Assembly (NCBI GenBank): GCA_003278545.1
Contig: QCEF01000001.1
Span: 248,001 to 312,000 of the forward strand
Direction of reading: 5' to 3'
Source of the DNA: Prochlorococcus sp. AG-355-N16
GTDB taxonomy: Bacteria > Cyanobacteriota > Cyanobacteriia > PCC-6307 > Cyanobiaceae
DNA length: 64,000 nucleotides
Below the pieces are notes generated by a model. The model had not been told where the DNA came from. It made no database searches and worked only from the letters and a program-made list of their open reading frames with translations. Positions 1-9,515 of this stretch are shown here, one piece after another. Every line of letters starts with the position of its first letter. The stretch's first letter is position 1. A program made the position numbers and the translations under genes.

Positions 1-727
1 AAGAGAGACTTTGCCCGGTAAAAGCTCGGGTATCATCTGTGATTCTTTGATCGGGATTATCTACATCGGTTTGTTCTTCATCATTGGGATTTAACTGGTA
101 ATAAGCTTTATTAGTCATATAATCTTTGACTAGACTTTTTGAAAGCCATTCTCTCCAAATTATTCCTAACTTATATGTAAAAAATATTTGGGAAACTCGT
201 ATTGGTAGAGCCACAGCGAAACAACAAGCGTAAATCCCCAATATCCGATAAAACCCATCTTCTTGTTTTTCTACTAAAGCATTTGTTAAATCTCTTGCAA
301 TGAATCCAATACCTGCGTTTATTCCGTTTACAGCTAAAAGCATTAATACAATTATCGCAAGGAATAACCAATGTAACCATCTACGGTTTTTTAATTGACG
401 TCTTAAGCTAAAAAAGCTTCCTGATCCAATTAGAAATAATGCAGAGAAAAGCAATCCCCAACTCCCAGTCCAAATTGAATTAACAGTAGTTACTACACCT
501 CCGAAATACTTTTCAAGAAAAATTGGTTGAAAGCTTTCAAAAAAACTTATTATTCCTGTAAGACCAACAAGTACTACTCCACCAACACAAAATAAAAGAG
601 AAATCAAAAGCCATATGAATTGGAATCCATTACATTGATCTATAGGAAGAAAAAAAGGCTGAGATAGCTTCCTTAATTTTTTTAATTGGTACAGTATTTT
701 GGATTTATTATTGACTGCTTTATTCAT
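1..727 (-). CDS. ABC transporter, YddA/SbmA-like fused permease-ATPase (C-terminal part beyond window)
   Basis: Only the first 242 codons are inside the window; the frame is still open at base 1. I translated it by hand from the ATG at 725-727. The visible part is the membrane domain, with hydrophobic segments near residues 37-63, 88-104, 117-133 and 163-186. The sequence NPDQRI at residues 224-229, followed by acidic residues, is a hallmark of the ABC_membrane_2 family (COG4178: YddA, SbmA/BacA-like, peroxisomal ABCD relatives). In that family an ATP-binding cassette follows, which would lie to the left of this window. It would sit in the cytoplasmic membrane; the substrate cannot be told from this fragment. 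The family is clear and the role is open. Confidence 0.75.
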   Translation of the reverse strand, partial: MNKAVNNKSKILYQLKKLRKLSQPFFLPIDQCNGFQFIWLLISLLFCVGGVVLVGLTGIISFFESFQPIFLEKYFGGVVTTVNSIWTGSWGLLFSALFLIGSGSFFSLRRQLKNRRWLHWLFLAIIVLMLLAVNGINAGIGFIARDLTNALVEKQEDGFYRILGIYACCFAVALPIRVSQIFFTYKLGIIWREWLSKSLVKDYMTNKAYYQLNPNDEEQTDVDNPDQRITDDTRAFTGQSLS

Positions 728-769
728 TACTCGACTATTGTTATGAAATAAATTATAACTTTTAGCAGT

Positions 770-1048
770 CTATTGACCAAAGCCAATAAATGAAAGTACC
801 CAGTCAGGCAAATTCAAATAATTCAAGATTGTTGCATCAAATTCATGAACTTTTGGAAAAGATTTATCTAATGCCCACCATAGTAGAAAAGGTAAATTAA
901 ATAAAATTTGTAATTGCCATTTATAAGTTAAAACGTTCCAAATTTTTATTAACTTAGTTTTGAGTGAATCATCTAACTCTTCCCAATTTTTTTTAACTAA
1001 ATTGAATAAATTTTTAGATTCTGTATTTAAAGATTCTGGATTATTCAT
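770..1048 (-). CDS. Small conserved hypothetical membrane-associated protein (92 aa)
   Basis: A 92-codon frame beginning MNNPESLNTE. It has a charged N-terminal half and one hydrophobic, Trp-rich segment around residues 44-60, followed by a short amphipathic tail. I recognise no named domain. It lies between the HIT gene (46 bp upstream on the same strand) and the ABC transporter (42 bp downstream), so it may be transcribed with them. Its base composition matches its neighbours, and it reads like one of the small conserved proteins typical of Prochlorococcus. Function unknown. Confidence 0.65.
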   Translation of the reverse strand: MNNPESLNTESKNLFNLVKKNWEELDDSLKTKLIKIWNVLTYKWQLQILFNLPFLLWWALDKSFPKVHEFDATILNYLNLPDWVLSFIGFGQ

Positions 1049-1094
1049 TTTGTTTTTATTTATTTATAACTCATTAATATTTCTTTCGAGAGTT

Positions 1095-1436
1095 TTAACC
1101 TGGAGGCCAATTCATTTTTCTTCCAGATAAAAAATGAATATGTAAATGAAAAACTGTTTGTCCAGATTCTGCTCCAGTGTTAATTACTGTTCTCCAATTA
1201 GTTAAATTTTTTGATTTAGCTATTTTGCTACCAACAAAAAGTAAATGCCCTAATAAATTTGCATCTTGCTCAATACACTCTAATAAACTGATTATTGGCT
1301 TTTTAGGAATCACTAAAAAATGTACTGGAGCTTGTGCCTGGATATCATTAAACGCAATACAAAACTTATCCTCATAAAGCTTATCGCAGGCTATTTCTTC
1401 ATTAATGATTTTTTGAAATATTGTTGTTTCAGTCAT
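1095..1436 (-). CDS. HIT family protein (nucleotide hydrolase/transferase)
   Basis: A 113-aa protein of typical length for the HINT branch of the histidine triad superfamily. The triad HLHIH is at residues 97-101 and is followed by the HFLSGRKMNWPPG tail common to bacterial HINT proteins. The N-terminal FQKIINEEI segment also fits the family. HIT proteins bind purine nucleotides and often cleave nucleoside phosphoramidates; the physiological substrate here is unknown. The start codon lies 4 bp after the stop of the def gene, so the two are almost certainly co-transcribed. Confidence 0.93.
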   Translation of the reverse strand: MTETTIFQKIINEEIACDKLYEDKFCIAFNDIQAQAPVHFLVIPKKPIISLLECIEQDANLLGHLLFVGSKIAKSKNLTNWRTVINTGAESGQTVFHLHIHFLSGRKMNWPPG

Positions 1437-1440
1437 TAAA

Positions 1441-2046
1441 TTATTTAATTGAGATAACGTCTTTTTCGTTAAACCCTTCTTTTAAAAGTTCTTTGTTCAA
1501 ATCATCTTTTGATGTAACTCTATCTACAAATAATATTCCATTTAAGTGATCCATTTCGTGTTGAATACACCTCGCTAGAAGTCCATCTGCTTTCATTTTA
1601 CGTGGTCGTCCCATTTCATCTCTAAATTTTAATTTTATAGTTGATGGTCTTACTACATTCAGATAGACGCCAGGTATACTCAAGCAGCCTTCTTCGTATG
1701 AATTAAGGGTTGTTCCAAAGTCTGTAATTTCTGGATTGATTAATATTAAGGGTTCTGCTGCTGAATCTTCAAAATTTACGTCTATGACAAGAAGCTCTTT
1801 GTTGATTCCAATTTGAGGTGCAGCAAGTCCAATTCCTTTAGCTGCATACATGCTTTGAAGCATTTCTCTAGCAAGATTTCTAATCGATTCGTCAACTTTA
1901 GTTATTCTTTTGGAATTTTGTCTTAATACATCATCACCAAGTTTATAAATGTCTAGAGATGGCTTACCTGGTTGTTCTTTTGAAATTTTTTCTGCGTTTC
2001 CATTTGTTCTTGACTTTTTTGCAAGTTGTGAAAAATGGTTTGCCAC
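1441..2046 (-). CDS. def: Peptide deformylase
   Basis: Removes the N-formyl group from nascent polypeptides, using a metal ion in the cytoplasm. All three family motifs are present: GIGLAAPQIG at residues 71-80, EGCLSIPG at 119-126 with the metal-binding Cys, and QHEMDHLNG at 162-170 with the HExxH-type metal ligands and catalytic Glu. At 201 aa it carries an N-terminal extension of about 30 residues, as is common in cyanobacterial deformylases. It is followed by the HIT gene after 4 bp and is divergent from the S9 peptidase gene at 2127. Confidence 0.97.
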   Translation of the reverse strand: MANHFSQLAKKSRTNGNAEKISKEQPGKPSLDIYKLGDDVLRQNSKRITKVDESIRNLAREMLQSMYAAKGIGLAAPQIGINKELLVIDVNFEDSAAEPLILINPEITDFGTTLNSYEEGCLSIPGVYLNVVRPSTIKLKFRDEMGRPRKMKADGLLARCIQHEMDHLNGILFVDRVTSKDDLNKELLKEGFNEKDVISIK

Positions 2047-2126
2047 GTTAAAAAAAAGGTTTTTACTTAAGAGTTTAGCTATAAAAATACTAGCACTTTA
2101 ATTTGCATTCTTTATATTTTTTTTAA

Positions 2127-4052
2127 ATGAGTAATGATGATCAGTTAAAAGTTAGGCAAACTGTATCTAAAAAAAAATATTTTAAGGAATTAACTATTGT
2201 TAGGGATATCATTTTTTGGATTGATCTTGTTGGTGAAGATCAAAATGAAAATGCTATTTTTGCAAGACCATTTAATGAAAAAGAGGCTTTTCCTCAGAAA
2301 TTAACAGGTAAAAAATATAATATTAAAAATAACTTTCATGGATATGGTGGTAAATCTTATAAATGTATATATTTAAAAAATAATTTTCATTTGATATGGA
2401 TAGATCAGATTACCAACGCAGTATGGTTTCAAATTTTTAAAGAAGTAGCATCAAATTATAGAAGTCAAAAAAGATATCTTGATTCAGTTCAAGAACCGAG
2501 ACAACTATCTAAATCAATTGATGGAAATTTCGATTCTTCATTTGTTATTTCTCAAAAAAATTTTTTGTATGGTATTTGTGAAATAAAAAATAGAGATTAC
2601 TTATTTTCTTTAAACTTAAAAAAAACTAAACAAGATATTTACCGAATAAAAAAATTTAAAAATTTCGCTGGAGAATTATCTTCTAATAATTCTGTTAGCT
2701 TACTTTCTTGGGTCGAGTGGGATTCTCCATACATGCCCTGGGAGAAAAATGATCTTTATTTTGCTCAAATTGACTTTGATGGAAAGATAACAAAAATAAA
2801 AAAATTCTCAGATAACCTGGTTAATGCCAAAAAAAACGTTTCTTTTTTTCAACCATATTGGATAAGCGAAACTCTTTTATTATGTTCTGAAGATAGTTCT
2901 GGATGGTGGAACTTATTGTTTTTAGATGCTAGTAAAATTGAGAATATTTTTATTAAAAAAAGAGTAGAGAGAAATTTTGTTGAATATGGAGTACCTCAGT
3001 GGGTCTCAGGAATAACATTTTTTTCAGGGGACATAAAAGATTTATTTTGTTTAGCAAAAAAAGAAAATAATTTATTAGTTGAACAATATAAAGATCTTCA
3101 ATTTGTTAAAGAATTTTCTACTCCTTTTACCTCAGTAAGTGATTTTAGTGCTTTTGAGAAGAAAGTAGTTTTGAAAGGTCAGGGATCTGATTTTCTTGGA
3201 AATTTACTTGAAATTGATTGTAAAAAGGAAGTTTTATCAAATGTTTTTGAGGAAATAAATGCTGAATATATAAAAGATTGTTCAAAACCTGAATCTTTTT
3301 GGTTTAAAGGTTTTGAAGATAAATCTACTCATTCTTTTTTATATAGACCGCTTGTTGAAAAATTTAGAAAACCACCGCTTTTTGTTAGAGCTCATAGTGG
3401 ACCTACTTCATTTTTTGATGGATCATATAATTCTGAAGTTCAATATTGGGCGTCGAAAGGTTTTTTTATTGCTGAAGTCAATTATGGAGGATCATCAGGA
3501 TTTGGCAAAGCATATAGAGAGAGATTGAATTGTAAATGGGGTATTGTTGATTCTTATGATTGCAAAGCACTAGCTCTTGAATTGATTAAATCAAATCAAG
3601 TAGATAGTGAAAAAGTGGTAATTTTTGGGAATAGTGCTGGTGGGTTAACTGCCCTGAATTGTTTATTATATGGGTCTATTTTTACAGCAGCAATTTGTAA
3701 ATATCCTGTTATTGATTTGAAAGATATGCATTACAACACTCATAGGTTTGAAAAAGATTATTTGAATTCTTTGGTAGGAAATTATGCAGAAAATCTTGAT
3801 GACTATATAAATAGATCACCGCTAAATTATATTAACAAAATAAAAAAACCTATCTTATTGTTTCATGGAAAAAAAGATATAGTTATTTCTTATAAACAAA
3901 CTTTAAAAATTCAAGAAATTTTGATTCAGAATAATAAATATTCAGAAGTTATTTTTTTTGATAATGAAGGGCATGGGTTTAGAAATATTGAAAATAAAGA
4001 AGTAGTAATGCAAAAATCTCAGGAATTTTTAAAAAATGCTTTGAATATTTAA
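2127..4052 (+). CDS. S9 family peptidase (acylaminoacyl/dipeptidyl aminopeptidase type)
   Basis: A 641-aa protein. The N-terminal 390 or so residues look like a beta-propeller. They are followed by an alpha/beta-hydrolase domain of the prolyl oligopeptidase clan. The nucleophile elbow is GNSAGG with Ser503. The probable Asp lies in HGKKDIVI (Asp584) and the His in NEGHGF (His616), so the catalytic triad is complete. There is no signal peptide, so it is probably cytoplasmic and involved in peptide turnover. The coding end overlaps the convergent sufS stop by 4 bp. It belongs to the COG1506 group; exact specificity is unknown. Confidence 0.9.
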   Translation: MSNDDQLKVRQTVSKKKYFKELTIVRDIIFWIDLVGEDQNENAIFARPFNEKEAFPQKLTGKKYNIKNNFHGYGGKSYKCIYLKNNFHLIWIDQITNAVWFQIFKEVASNYRSQKRYLDSVQEPRQLSKSIDGNFDSSFVISQKNFLYGICEIKNRDYLFSLNLKKTKQDIYRIKKFKNFAGELSSNNSVSLLSWVEWDSPYMPWEKNDLYFAQIDFDGKITKIKKFSDNLVNAKKNVSFFQPYWISETLLLCSEDSSGWWNLLFLDASKIENIFIKKRVERNFVEYGVPQWVSGITFFSGDIKDLFCLAKKENNLLVEQYKDLQFVKEFSTPFTSVSDFSAFEKKVVLKGQGSDFLGNLLEIDCKKEVLSNVFEEINAEYIKDCSKPESFWFKGFEDKSTHSFLYRPLVEKFRKPPLFVRAHSGPTSFFDGSYNSEVQYWASKGFFIAEVNYGGSSGFGKAYRERLNCKWGIVDSYDCKALALELIKSNQVDSEKVVIFGNSAGGLTALNCLLYGSIFTAAICKYPVIDLKDMHYNTHRFEKDYLNSLVGNYAENLDDYINRSPLNYINKIKKPILLFHGKKDIVISYKQTLKIQEILIQNNKYSEVIFFDNEGHGFRNIENKEVVMQKSQEFLKNALNI

Positions 4053-5302
4053 GAATTGATTTTTAGAAAATCAATAGTATCTTTTAATTTTTCTATAAAC
4101 ATATCAATTTCTTCCTTATTGGTTGTGAAATTCATGCTGATTCTAGCTGTTGATTTAATTCCAATGTATCTGTGAAGAGGTTGACAGCAATGGTGACCAC
4201 TTCTGATGCAAATTCCTTTTGAATCAAGAATTTCGGCAATATCGTTTGAATGTATATTTTTTACATAAAAGGTGGCAAGTGATGCTCTTTCTGGATCTAT
4301 CTCGGGTGATGGACCTATGATTTCAACATTTTCTATTTCACTTAATTTTTCAAATAAATACTTAGTAATTTTCTTTTCATATTCATGAATTTCATTCAAT
4401 CCAATAGTGTTTATATAGTTAATTGCTTCTGCAAGACCTATTGCTTCTGCAATGGCTGGAGTTCCAGCTTCAAATTTATGTGGTAACTCTGCCCAAGTAC
4501 TTGTCTCTTCAAAAACATCTTGAATCATTTCGCCACCTCCAAAGAGAGGAGGAATTTTTTCTAGGATTTCTCTTCTTGACCAGAGGAAACCAATACCTGT
4601 AGGACCGCAAAGTTTATGTCCTGATCCCGCTAAAAAATCTATATTAAGATCAATTACATCTAGTTTTTGATGGGCCAAACTTTGACATGCATCTATTAAC
4701 ACTAAAGAACCTTTTTGTTTAGCTAATTTAGTGATTTCTTTGATGGGATTACAGCAACCTAGAGTATTACTAACATGAACTAGGCTAACGAGCTTAGTCC
4801 TAGATGTTAGTTTAGATTTAAAATCTTCTATATCTAATTTCCCATTTTTATCTATACCTATAAATTTTAATTTGCAATTATTTTTTGCTGCAACCATTTG
4901 CCATGGAACAATATTGCTATGATGCTCCATTATTGATAAGAGAATTTCATCGTTTTCTTTTAATGAAGATTCGCCCCATGATCTAGCAGCTAGATTGATT
5001 GCCTCAGTAGCATTTCTTGTGAAAATAATTTCTTTTGTTGAATTCGCCTTTATAAATTTGCTAATTAAATATCTTGCATTTTCAAATTCTTCTGTCGCTT
5101 TAGCACTTAATTGATGTGCGCCTCTATGTACATTGGCATTAAAGTTTTTATAGTATTCATTAATTTTTTCTAAGACTTGTATTGGTTTTTGAGTCGTTGC
5201 AGCATGGTCTAAATAAATAATTTGCTCACTACTTTTTAAATTCTTATTTAAAAGAGGAAAGTCTTTCTTTGTTATTTCAGGAAAATTTTGAATTGTTTCC
5301 AT
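4049..5302 (-). CDS. sufS: Cysteine desulfurase SufS (group II)
   Basis: A PLP-dependent enzyme that takes sulfur from cysteine and supplies it as persulfide for Fe-S cluster assembly. The PLP lysine is Lys230 in GSGHKLCGPTG, and His127/His128 lie in the MEHHSN motif. The catalytic Cys is in RSGHHCCQPL (Cys372/373), the short-loop arrangement of SufS/CsdA enzymes. At 417 aa it is of normal length. It is the last gene of the sufB-C-D-S set. Its start overlaps the sufD stop by one base (TAATG type), which suggests translational coupling. Confidence 0.96.
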   Translation of the reverse strand: METIQNFPEITKKDFPLLNKNLKSSEQIIYLDHAATTQKPIQVLEKINEYYKNFNANVHRGAHQLSAKATEEFENARYLISKFIKANSTKEIIFTRNATEAINLAARSWGESSLKENDEILLSIMEHHSNIVPWQMVAAKNNCKLKFIGIDKNGKLDIEDFKSKLTSRTKLVSLVHVSNTLGCCNPIKEITKLAKQKGSLVLIDACQSLAHQKLDVIDLNIDFLAGSGHKLCGPTGIGFLWSRREILEKIPPLFGGGEMIQDVFEETSTWAELPHKFEAGTPAIAEAIGLAEAINYINTIGLNEIHEYEKKITKYLFEKLSEIENVEIIGPSPEIDPERASLATFYVKNIHSNDIAEILDSKGICIRSGHHCCQPLHRYIGIKSTARISMNFTTNKEEIDMFIEKLKDTIDFLKINS

Positions 5303-6528
5303 TAATTTTCATTTAAAATTTTATCAAGCAAATCCCATCTATCTTTTGAAACGGGAATAAATGAAATTATTTCTTGAAAGTAAGAACTTAATTGTAGTTT
5401 ACTTGCTTCTGTTAATGTGATCCCTCTTGTTCGCATATAAAAAAGTTCTTCTTCATTTAGTTGTGAAATTGTAGCTCCATGTTTGCATTTGACATCATCA
5501 GCAATTATTTCTAATTGAGGTTTGGTATCTATTTGTGCGCGATTTGATAAAAGTAAATTTCTGCTTAATTGAGAAGCATCAGTTTTCTGGGCAATTTTCG
5601 GAACTATTATTGAACCTTCAAATATTGCATGTGATTTATCGTCAGCGAGTGATTTATTTATTTGATCTAGAAATCCATTTGGCCCATCAAAGTCTATTTT
5701 TGTATAAGTAGAAATTTGTTCATCTTTTTTTGTTATTTGCATACCTTTGATATTGGTTTTAGCGTTTCCTTCAGATTGTTTAATACGAATTTCAAATCTT
5801 GCATAATTAAATTTAAAATGGAGAGATCCTAAATTGTATTCGCTATTTTTTTGTTGAATTACATTGAGAGAATTTAATAAATTTGATTTGTTTACACCGT
5901 AAGAAACAACACCATGGTTTAGGGAACTATTTTCTTCTAAACAAAAGAACGTTGATTGAGATAATGAAGAGTTGTCTTCACCAAGATTTACTTGTAATAA
6001 TTCAACATTACAATTCTTTTCTAAAAAAATTATCAGGGTTTTTGCGTTTAATGAATTACTTGATGCATGACTAAAGATTTCAATAGGAGGAATTTTTGAT
6101 CCATTTATTTTTAATCCCAAAATATTATTTTTACAACTTAAAAATAGATTTAGTAGGTCACTCCAATTTTCGTTTTGATTAAAAAAAGACATCTGTTCCT
6201 TGATATATTTTTGTAATTCACCCTCACTTAATTTCTGTATTGAATAATTTTTCTCAATTAATTTAATTTGGCAATTCTCACCAATTATTAATCTAATAGT
6301 ACTTTGAGTATTTTTCGGATATGGTATTTCAAATTTTGAATTGTTTTCATTATTTTCATTAACTGAGTATTCTAAAAAGTTTGATAATTTTGATTTATTT
6401 GAAAGTCTCCATTGTTCACTTCTAGGATTGGGGAGGGGACTTGATTGTAATTTATCTAGACAGATTTTTTGTATTTCTGTTTGGTTATCAATCGATTTAT
6501 TAGTTTTTATTTTTTCAATAATTTCCAT
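5302..6528 (-). CDS. sufD: Fe-S cluster scaffold subunit SufD
   Basis: A 408-aa SufB/SufD family protein in third place in the operon. The C-terminal half carries the family's beta-helix core with recognisable segments: KTDASQLSRNLLLS, then KCKHGATISQLNEEELFYMRTRGI, which I name only by position (about residues 347-370). The N-terminal half is poorly conserved, as expected for SufD. It forms the SufBC2D complex with the neighbouring gene products and takes part in cluster assembly and iron entry. It is 4 bp downstream of sufC and overlaps sufS by 1 bp. Confidence 0.93.
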   Translation of the reverse strand: MEIIEKIKTNKSIDNQTEIQKICLDKLQSSPLPNPRSEQWRLSNKSKLSNFLEYSVNENNENNSKFEIPYPKNTQSTIRLIIGENCQIKLIEKNYSIQKLSEGELQKYIKEQMSFFNQNENWSDLLNLFLSCKNNILGLKINGSKIPPIEIFSHASSNSLNAKTLIIFLEKNCNVELLQVNLGEDNSSLSQSTFFCLEENSSLNHGVVSYGVNKSNLLNSLNVIQQKNSEYNLGSLHFKFNYARFEIRIKQSEGNAKTNIKGMQITKKDEQISTYTKIDFDGPNGFLDQINKSLADDKSHAIFEGSIIVPKIAQKTDASQLSRNLLLSNRAQIDTKPQLEIIADDVKCKHGATISQLNEEELFYMRTRGITLTEASKLQLSSYFQEIISFIPVSKDRWDLLDKILNEN

Positions 6529-6532
6529 TTAT

Positions 6533-7318
6533 TTATGTCTCTTTTATAAAGTTATCAGTCCATTCATACCCTTTCTTTTCAAGCTCTAGAGCGAGGTCGC
6601 TCTCACCAGTTTTTATGATTTGTCCGTCTGACATAACATGGACATAATTTGGTTTAATTTCATCTAATAATCTTTGATAGTGGGTAATAAGTATAATCCC
6701 AGTTTGTGCATTTGATATTCTTTTAATTCCTGATGCCACTATTCTTAGAGCATCGATATCTAGACCAGAATCGGTTTCATCTAATATTGCTATCTTAGGC
6801 TCAAGTAAAGCCATTTGCAGAATCTCATTTCTTTTTTTTTCACCTCCGGAAAAGCCTTGATTTACACTCCTTGAAAGGAACGCCTGATCCATTTTCACAA
6901 TTTCTAACTTTTCTTTAACTAATTCTTCAAAATCAAAAGTATCCAATTCTTCTTTGTTAAGGAATTTCCTTCTAGCATTAGTTGAAACTCTAAGAAATTC
7001 AAGATTACTAACACCTGGAATCTCAATTGGATATTGAAAACCAAGAAAAATTCCTGATTGAGATCTCTCTTCAGGTTCGAGAGAGTTGATATTTTTACCT
7101 AAAAATTTTATGTCGCCATTCGTAATATTATACGAGGGATGTCCTGCAATGATTTTCGAAAGAGTACTTTTGCCACATCCATTTCTTCCCATAATGGCAT
7201 GGATTTCTCCAGGATAGACAGTAAGTGAAACCCCTTTTAAAATTGGAAGATTATCAGTAGATGCAGAGAGATTTTTAACTTCTAAAATTGGATCTGATTC
7301 TTTCATTTTACTTTGCAT
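6533..7318 (-). CDS. sufC: Fe-S assembly ATPase SufC
   Basis: A 261-aa ABC-type ATPase that drives the SufBCD scaffold. It has Walker [10 protein letters not shown], the signature FSGGEKKR, and Walker B with [12 protein letters not shown]. The Asp in place of the usual Pro after the Walker B Glu is typical of SufC. A second in-frame ATG lies four codons downstream at 7306, and the sequence does not decide between the two. There is no membrane segment, in keeping with a soluble ATPase. It lies between sufB (17 bp) and sufD (4 bp). Confidence 0.95.
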   Translation of the reverse strand: MQSKMKESDPILEVKNLSASTDNLPILKGVSLTVYPGEIHAIMGRNGCGKSTLSKIIAGHPSYNITNGDIKFLGKNINSLEPEERSQSGIFLGFQYPIEIPGVSNLEFLRVSTNARRKFLNKEELDTFDFEELVKEKLEIVKMDQAFLSRSVNQGFSGGEKKRNEILQMALLEPKIAILDETDSGLDIDALRIVASGIKRISNAQTGIILITHYQRLLDEIKPNYVHVMSDGQIIKTGESDLALELEKKGYEWTDNFIKET

Positions 7319-7335
7319 TTCAGTTTAGAAATTAA

Positions 7336-8778
7336 TTAACCTACAGATCCCTCTAGTTTAAGTGCCAGTAACTTATCTGCTTCAGCAGCAAATTCCATAG
7401 GTAATTGATTAAATACATCTCTGCAAAAACCGCTGACCATCATAGACACTGCCTCTTCAAATTCTATACCTCTGCTTTGGAGATAAAAAAGTTGGTCTTC
7501 TGAAATTCTACATGTACTTGCTTCATGCTCAATTTCAGAATCGGGTTGTTGAGATTTGATGTAAGGGAATGTATTTGCAGAAGCTTGATCCCCTATTAAC
7601 ATTGAATCACATTGACTGTAATTTCTTGATCCTGTAGCTTTTGTTCCCATTTTGACAAGACCTCTGTAGCTATTTTTGGAGTTTCCTGCACTAATACCTT
7701 TGCTAACAATAGTTGATTTGGTCTTAGGACCAATATGGATCATTTTTGTACCGGTATCTGCTTGTTGAAGATTATTGGTGAGAGCCACTGAATAAAATTC
7801 TCCTACAGATTCTTCCCCTAAAAGAAGACAGCTAGGATATTTCCATGTAATTGCAGACCCTGTTTCAACTTGAGACCAGCTAATTTTACTTCTCTTACCT
7901 AAACATTTCCCTCTCTTGGTGACAAAATTAAAAATTCCGCCTATACCTTCTTCATTACCAGCATACCAATTTTGCACTGTTGAATATTTTATTGAGGCGT
8001 CGTCTAATGCTATAAGCTCTACAACTGCTGCATGCAGGGTATTTGTATCAAACATTGGAGCAGTACAACCTTCTAGATAACTTACAGAACTTGATTCTTC
8101 AGCAATGATTAGTGTTCTTTCGAATTGTCCTGAATCTCCACTATTAATTCTGAAGTAGGAAGATAGATCCATAGGGCAAGTAACACCTTTTGGGATATAA
8201 ACAAAAGAACCATCACTAAAAACTGCGGAATTTAGTGCAGCAAAATAATTATCACTAGCTGGTACTACTGTGCCTAAATATTTTTCAATCAAATCCGCGT
8301 GATTTTTTACTGCTTCACTAATTGAGCAAAATATAACTCCATGCTCAGCAAGTTCTTCTCTAAAAGTTGTGGCTATGGAAACACTATCAAAGACAGCATC
8401 TACTGCTACATTTGTGAGTTTTTTTTGTTCCGTGAGGGGTATTCCTAATTTGTCAAAAGTCTCAAGAAGTTTGGGATCAACTTCATCTAAGCTAGAAATT
8501 TTCTCTTTTTGCTTAGGAGCAGAGTAATAAATAATATCTTGATAATCAATTTTTTTATAACCTAATGCTGCCCAATCAGGCTCTTTCATTTTTTGCCATC
8601 TTTTAAAGGCTTTTAATCTAAAATCGAGAAGAAATCTTGGCTCTTCTTTTTTCTGTGAAATTAATTTTATGATATCCTCATTTAATCCCTTTTCTATTTT
8701 TTCAGTTTCAATATCAGTAACGAAACCATATTTGTAAGGCTCCTTTACTACATCTTTAACTAAATTTTCGTTGACCAT
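7336..8778 (-). CDS. sufB: Fe-S cluster scaffold subunit SufB
   Basis: The main scaffold of the SUF system. I chose the ATG at 8776-8778, giving 480 aa, the usual SufB length. An in-frame ATG 60 bp upstream adds 20 residues with no family likeness. Conserved features include [13 protein letters not shown], the [20 protein letters not shown] region, [10 protein letters not shown] and, near the C-terminus, [21 protein letters not shown] with the probable cluster or sulfur ligand Cys. It is the first gene of sufBCDS and is transcribed away from the 117-aa gene at 8875. Confidence 0.95.
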   Translation of the reverse strand: MVNENLVKDVVKEPYKYGFVTDIETEKIEKGLNEDIIKLISQKKEEPRFLLDFRLKAFKRWQKMKEPDWAALGYKKIDYQDIIYYSAPKQKEKISSLDEVDPKLLETFDKLGIPLTEQKKLTNVAVDAVFDSVSIATTFREELAEHGVIFCSISEAVKNHADLIEKYLGTVVPASDNYFAALNSAVFSDGSFVYIPKGVTCPMDLSSYFRINSGDSGQFERTLIIAEESSSVSYLEGCTAPMFDTNTLHAAVVELIALDDASIKYSTVQNWYAGNEEGIGGIFNFVTKRGKCLGKRSKISWSQVETGSAITWKYPSCLLLGEESVGEFYSVALTNNLQQADTGTKMIHIGPKTKSTIVSKGISAGNSKNSYRGLVKMGTKATGSRNYSQCDSMLIGDQASANTFPYIKSQQPDSEIEHEASTCRISEDQLFYLQSRGIEFEEAVSMMVSGFCRDVFNQLPMEFAAEADKLLALKLEGSVG

Positions 8779-8874
8779 GTTATCTAAAAATAACTTATTA
8801 CAATTTGCTTTATATACTTTAACGAAAGATACCCCCAATATTGAGTTTTTTCCCTTTATTAAAACTAAAAATTA

Positions 8875-9228
8875 ATGTCTAATCATCTTGATCCCTTGTC
8901 TAACCCATTAAACATAGAAACTATTCAAGAAATTGATAATCTTGATCTACCTATAATGCAAAAACATCATTTAAGAATTCTCGCTCATTGCCTTCAGATT
9001 TTAAAAATTATCAATTTAGATAGTAGTTTGGAATATCAAAATAAAAATTCCCTGAGAGAATGGTGTGATAACCAATCCAAAAAATTTGATGATAAAAAAT
9101 TTAGTGATCTTTTTTATGAGCAGGTAGAATCCACTTCGAAAAAATTAAGTACTTTTTCAAAAAAAATAGGTAAAAGTATTGAGGATTTAGAGATAGATGA
9201 TTTAGTACTTCTAATTGAACAACGCTGA
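8875..9228 (+). CDS. Conserved hypothetical protein divergent from the suf operon (117 aa)
   Basis: A soluble, mostly helical and acidic 117-aa protein with no domain I recognise. It sits where many cyanobacteria carry sufR, the Fe-S-binding repressor of sufBCDS. It does not look like SufR: it is about half the length, no DeoR-type helix-turn-helix is visible, and it has only two cysteines (in AHCLQ and EWCDN). The 96 bp between its start and the sufB start must hold both promoters. A role in suf control is possible from position only. Confidence 0.6.
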   Translation: MSNHLDPLSNPLNIETIQEIDNLDLPIMQKHHLRILAHCLQILKIINLDSSLEYQNKNSLREWCDNQSKKFDDKKFSDLFYEQVESTSKKLSTFSKKIGKSIEDLEIDDLVLLIEQR

Positions 9229-9515
9229 ATTCCCTTTTATTAACTGATCCCGAAGAAAAAATATATTTTTGTTGAGTCGTTAACAAATTCAGGTAATAAA
9301 ATTTAAAAAAAAAGAAAATTAATTTACATTTCAAAAAGATCTGAAAATTTATTAATTTCATTGATACCAACTGTTTTGAAGAGAAATATCAATTTTGAGA
9401 ATTGTTTAGTAGTCAGAGGATCCTGACGACAGGCCAAAAATACACACAATTCCTTAAAAAAAAGAACATACTGATCCCAAACAAAAACGGAGAATTTACA
9501 GTGGCTGATGGGATC
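9229..9515. other. 287-bp intergenic region upstream of the DUF4912 gene
   Basis: No convincing gene is seen. The stretch is AT-rich. An in-frame ATG at 9402 would extend the next gene by 38 codons, but that extension has no recognisable domain. TGATCCC near 9472 and GGGATCA at 9510-9516 form a seven-base inverted repeat with about 30 bases between the arms; the right arm touches the proposed ATG at 9516. It may be a long 5' leader, but the structure is weak. Confidence 0.35.

Noticed and set aside
8779-8838. 20-residue N-terminal extension of SufB
   Set aside because: The shorter form has the usual 480-aa length and a normal SufB start; the extension looks random.
9101-9370. 89-codon minus-strand frame over the end of the 117-aa gene and the gap
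   Set aside because: Phe/Lys-rich shadow sequence, half antisense to a better frame, with no recognisable domain.
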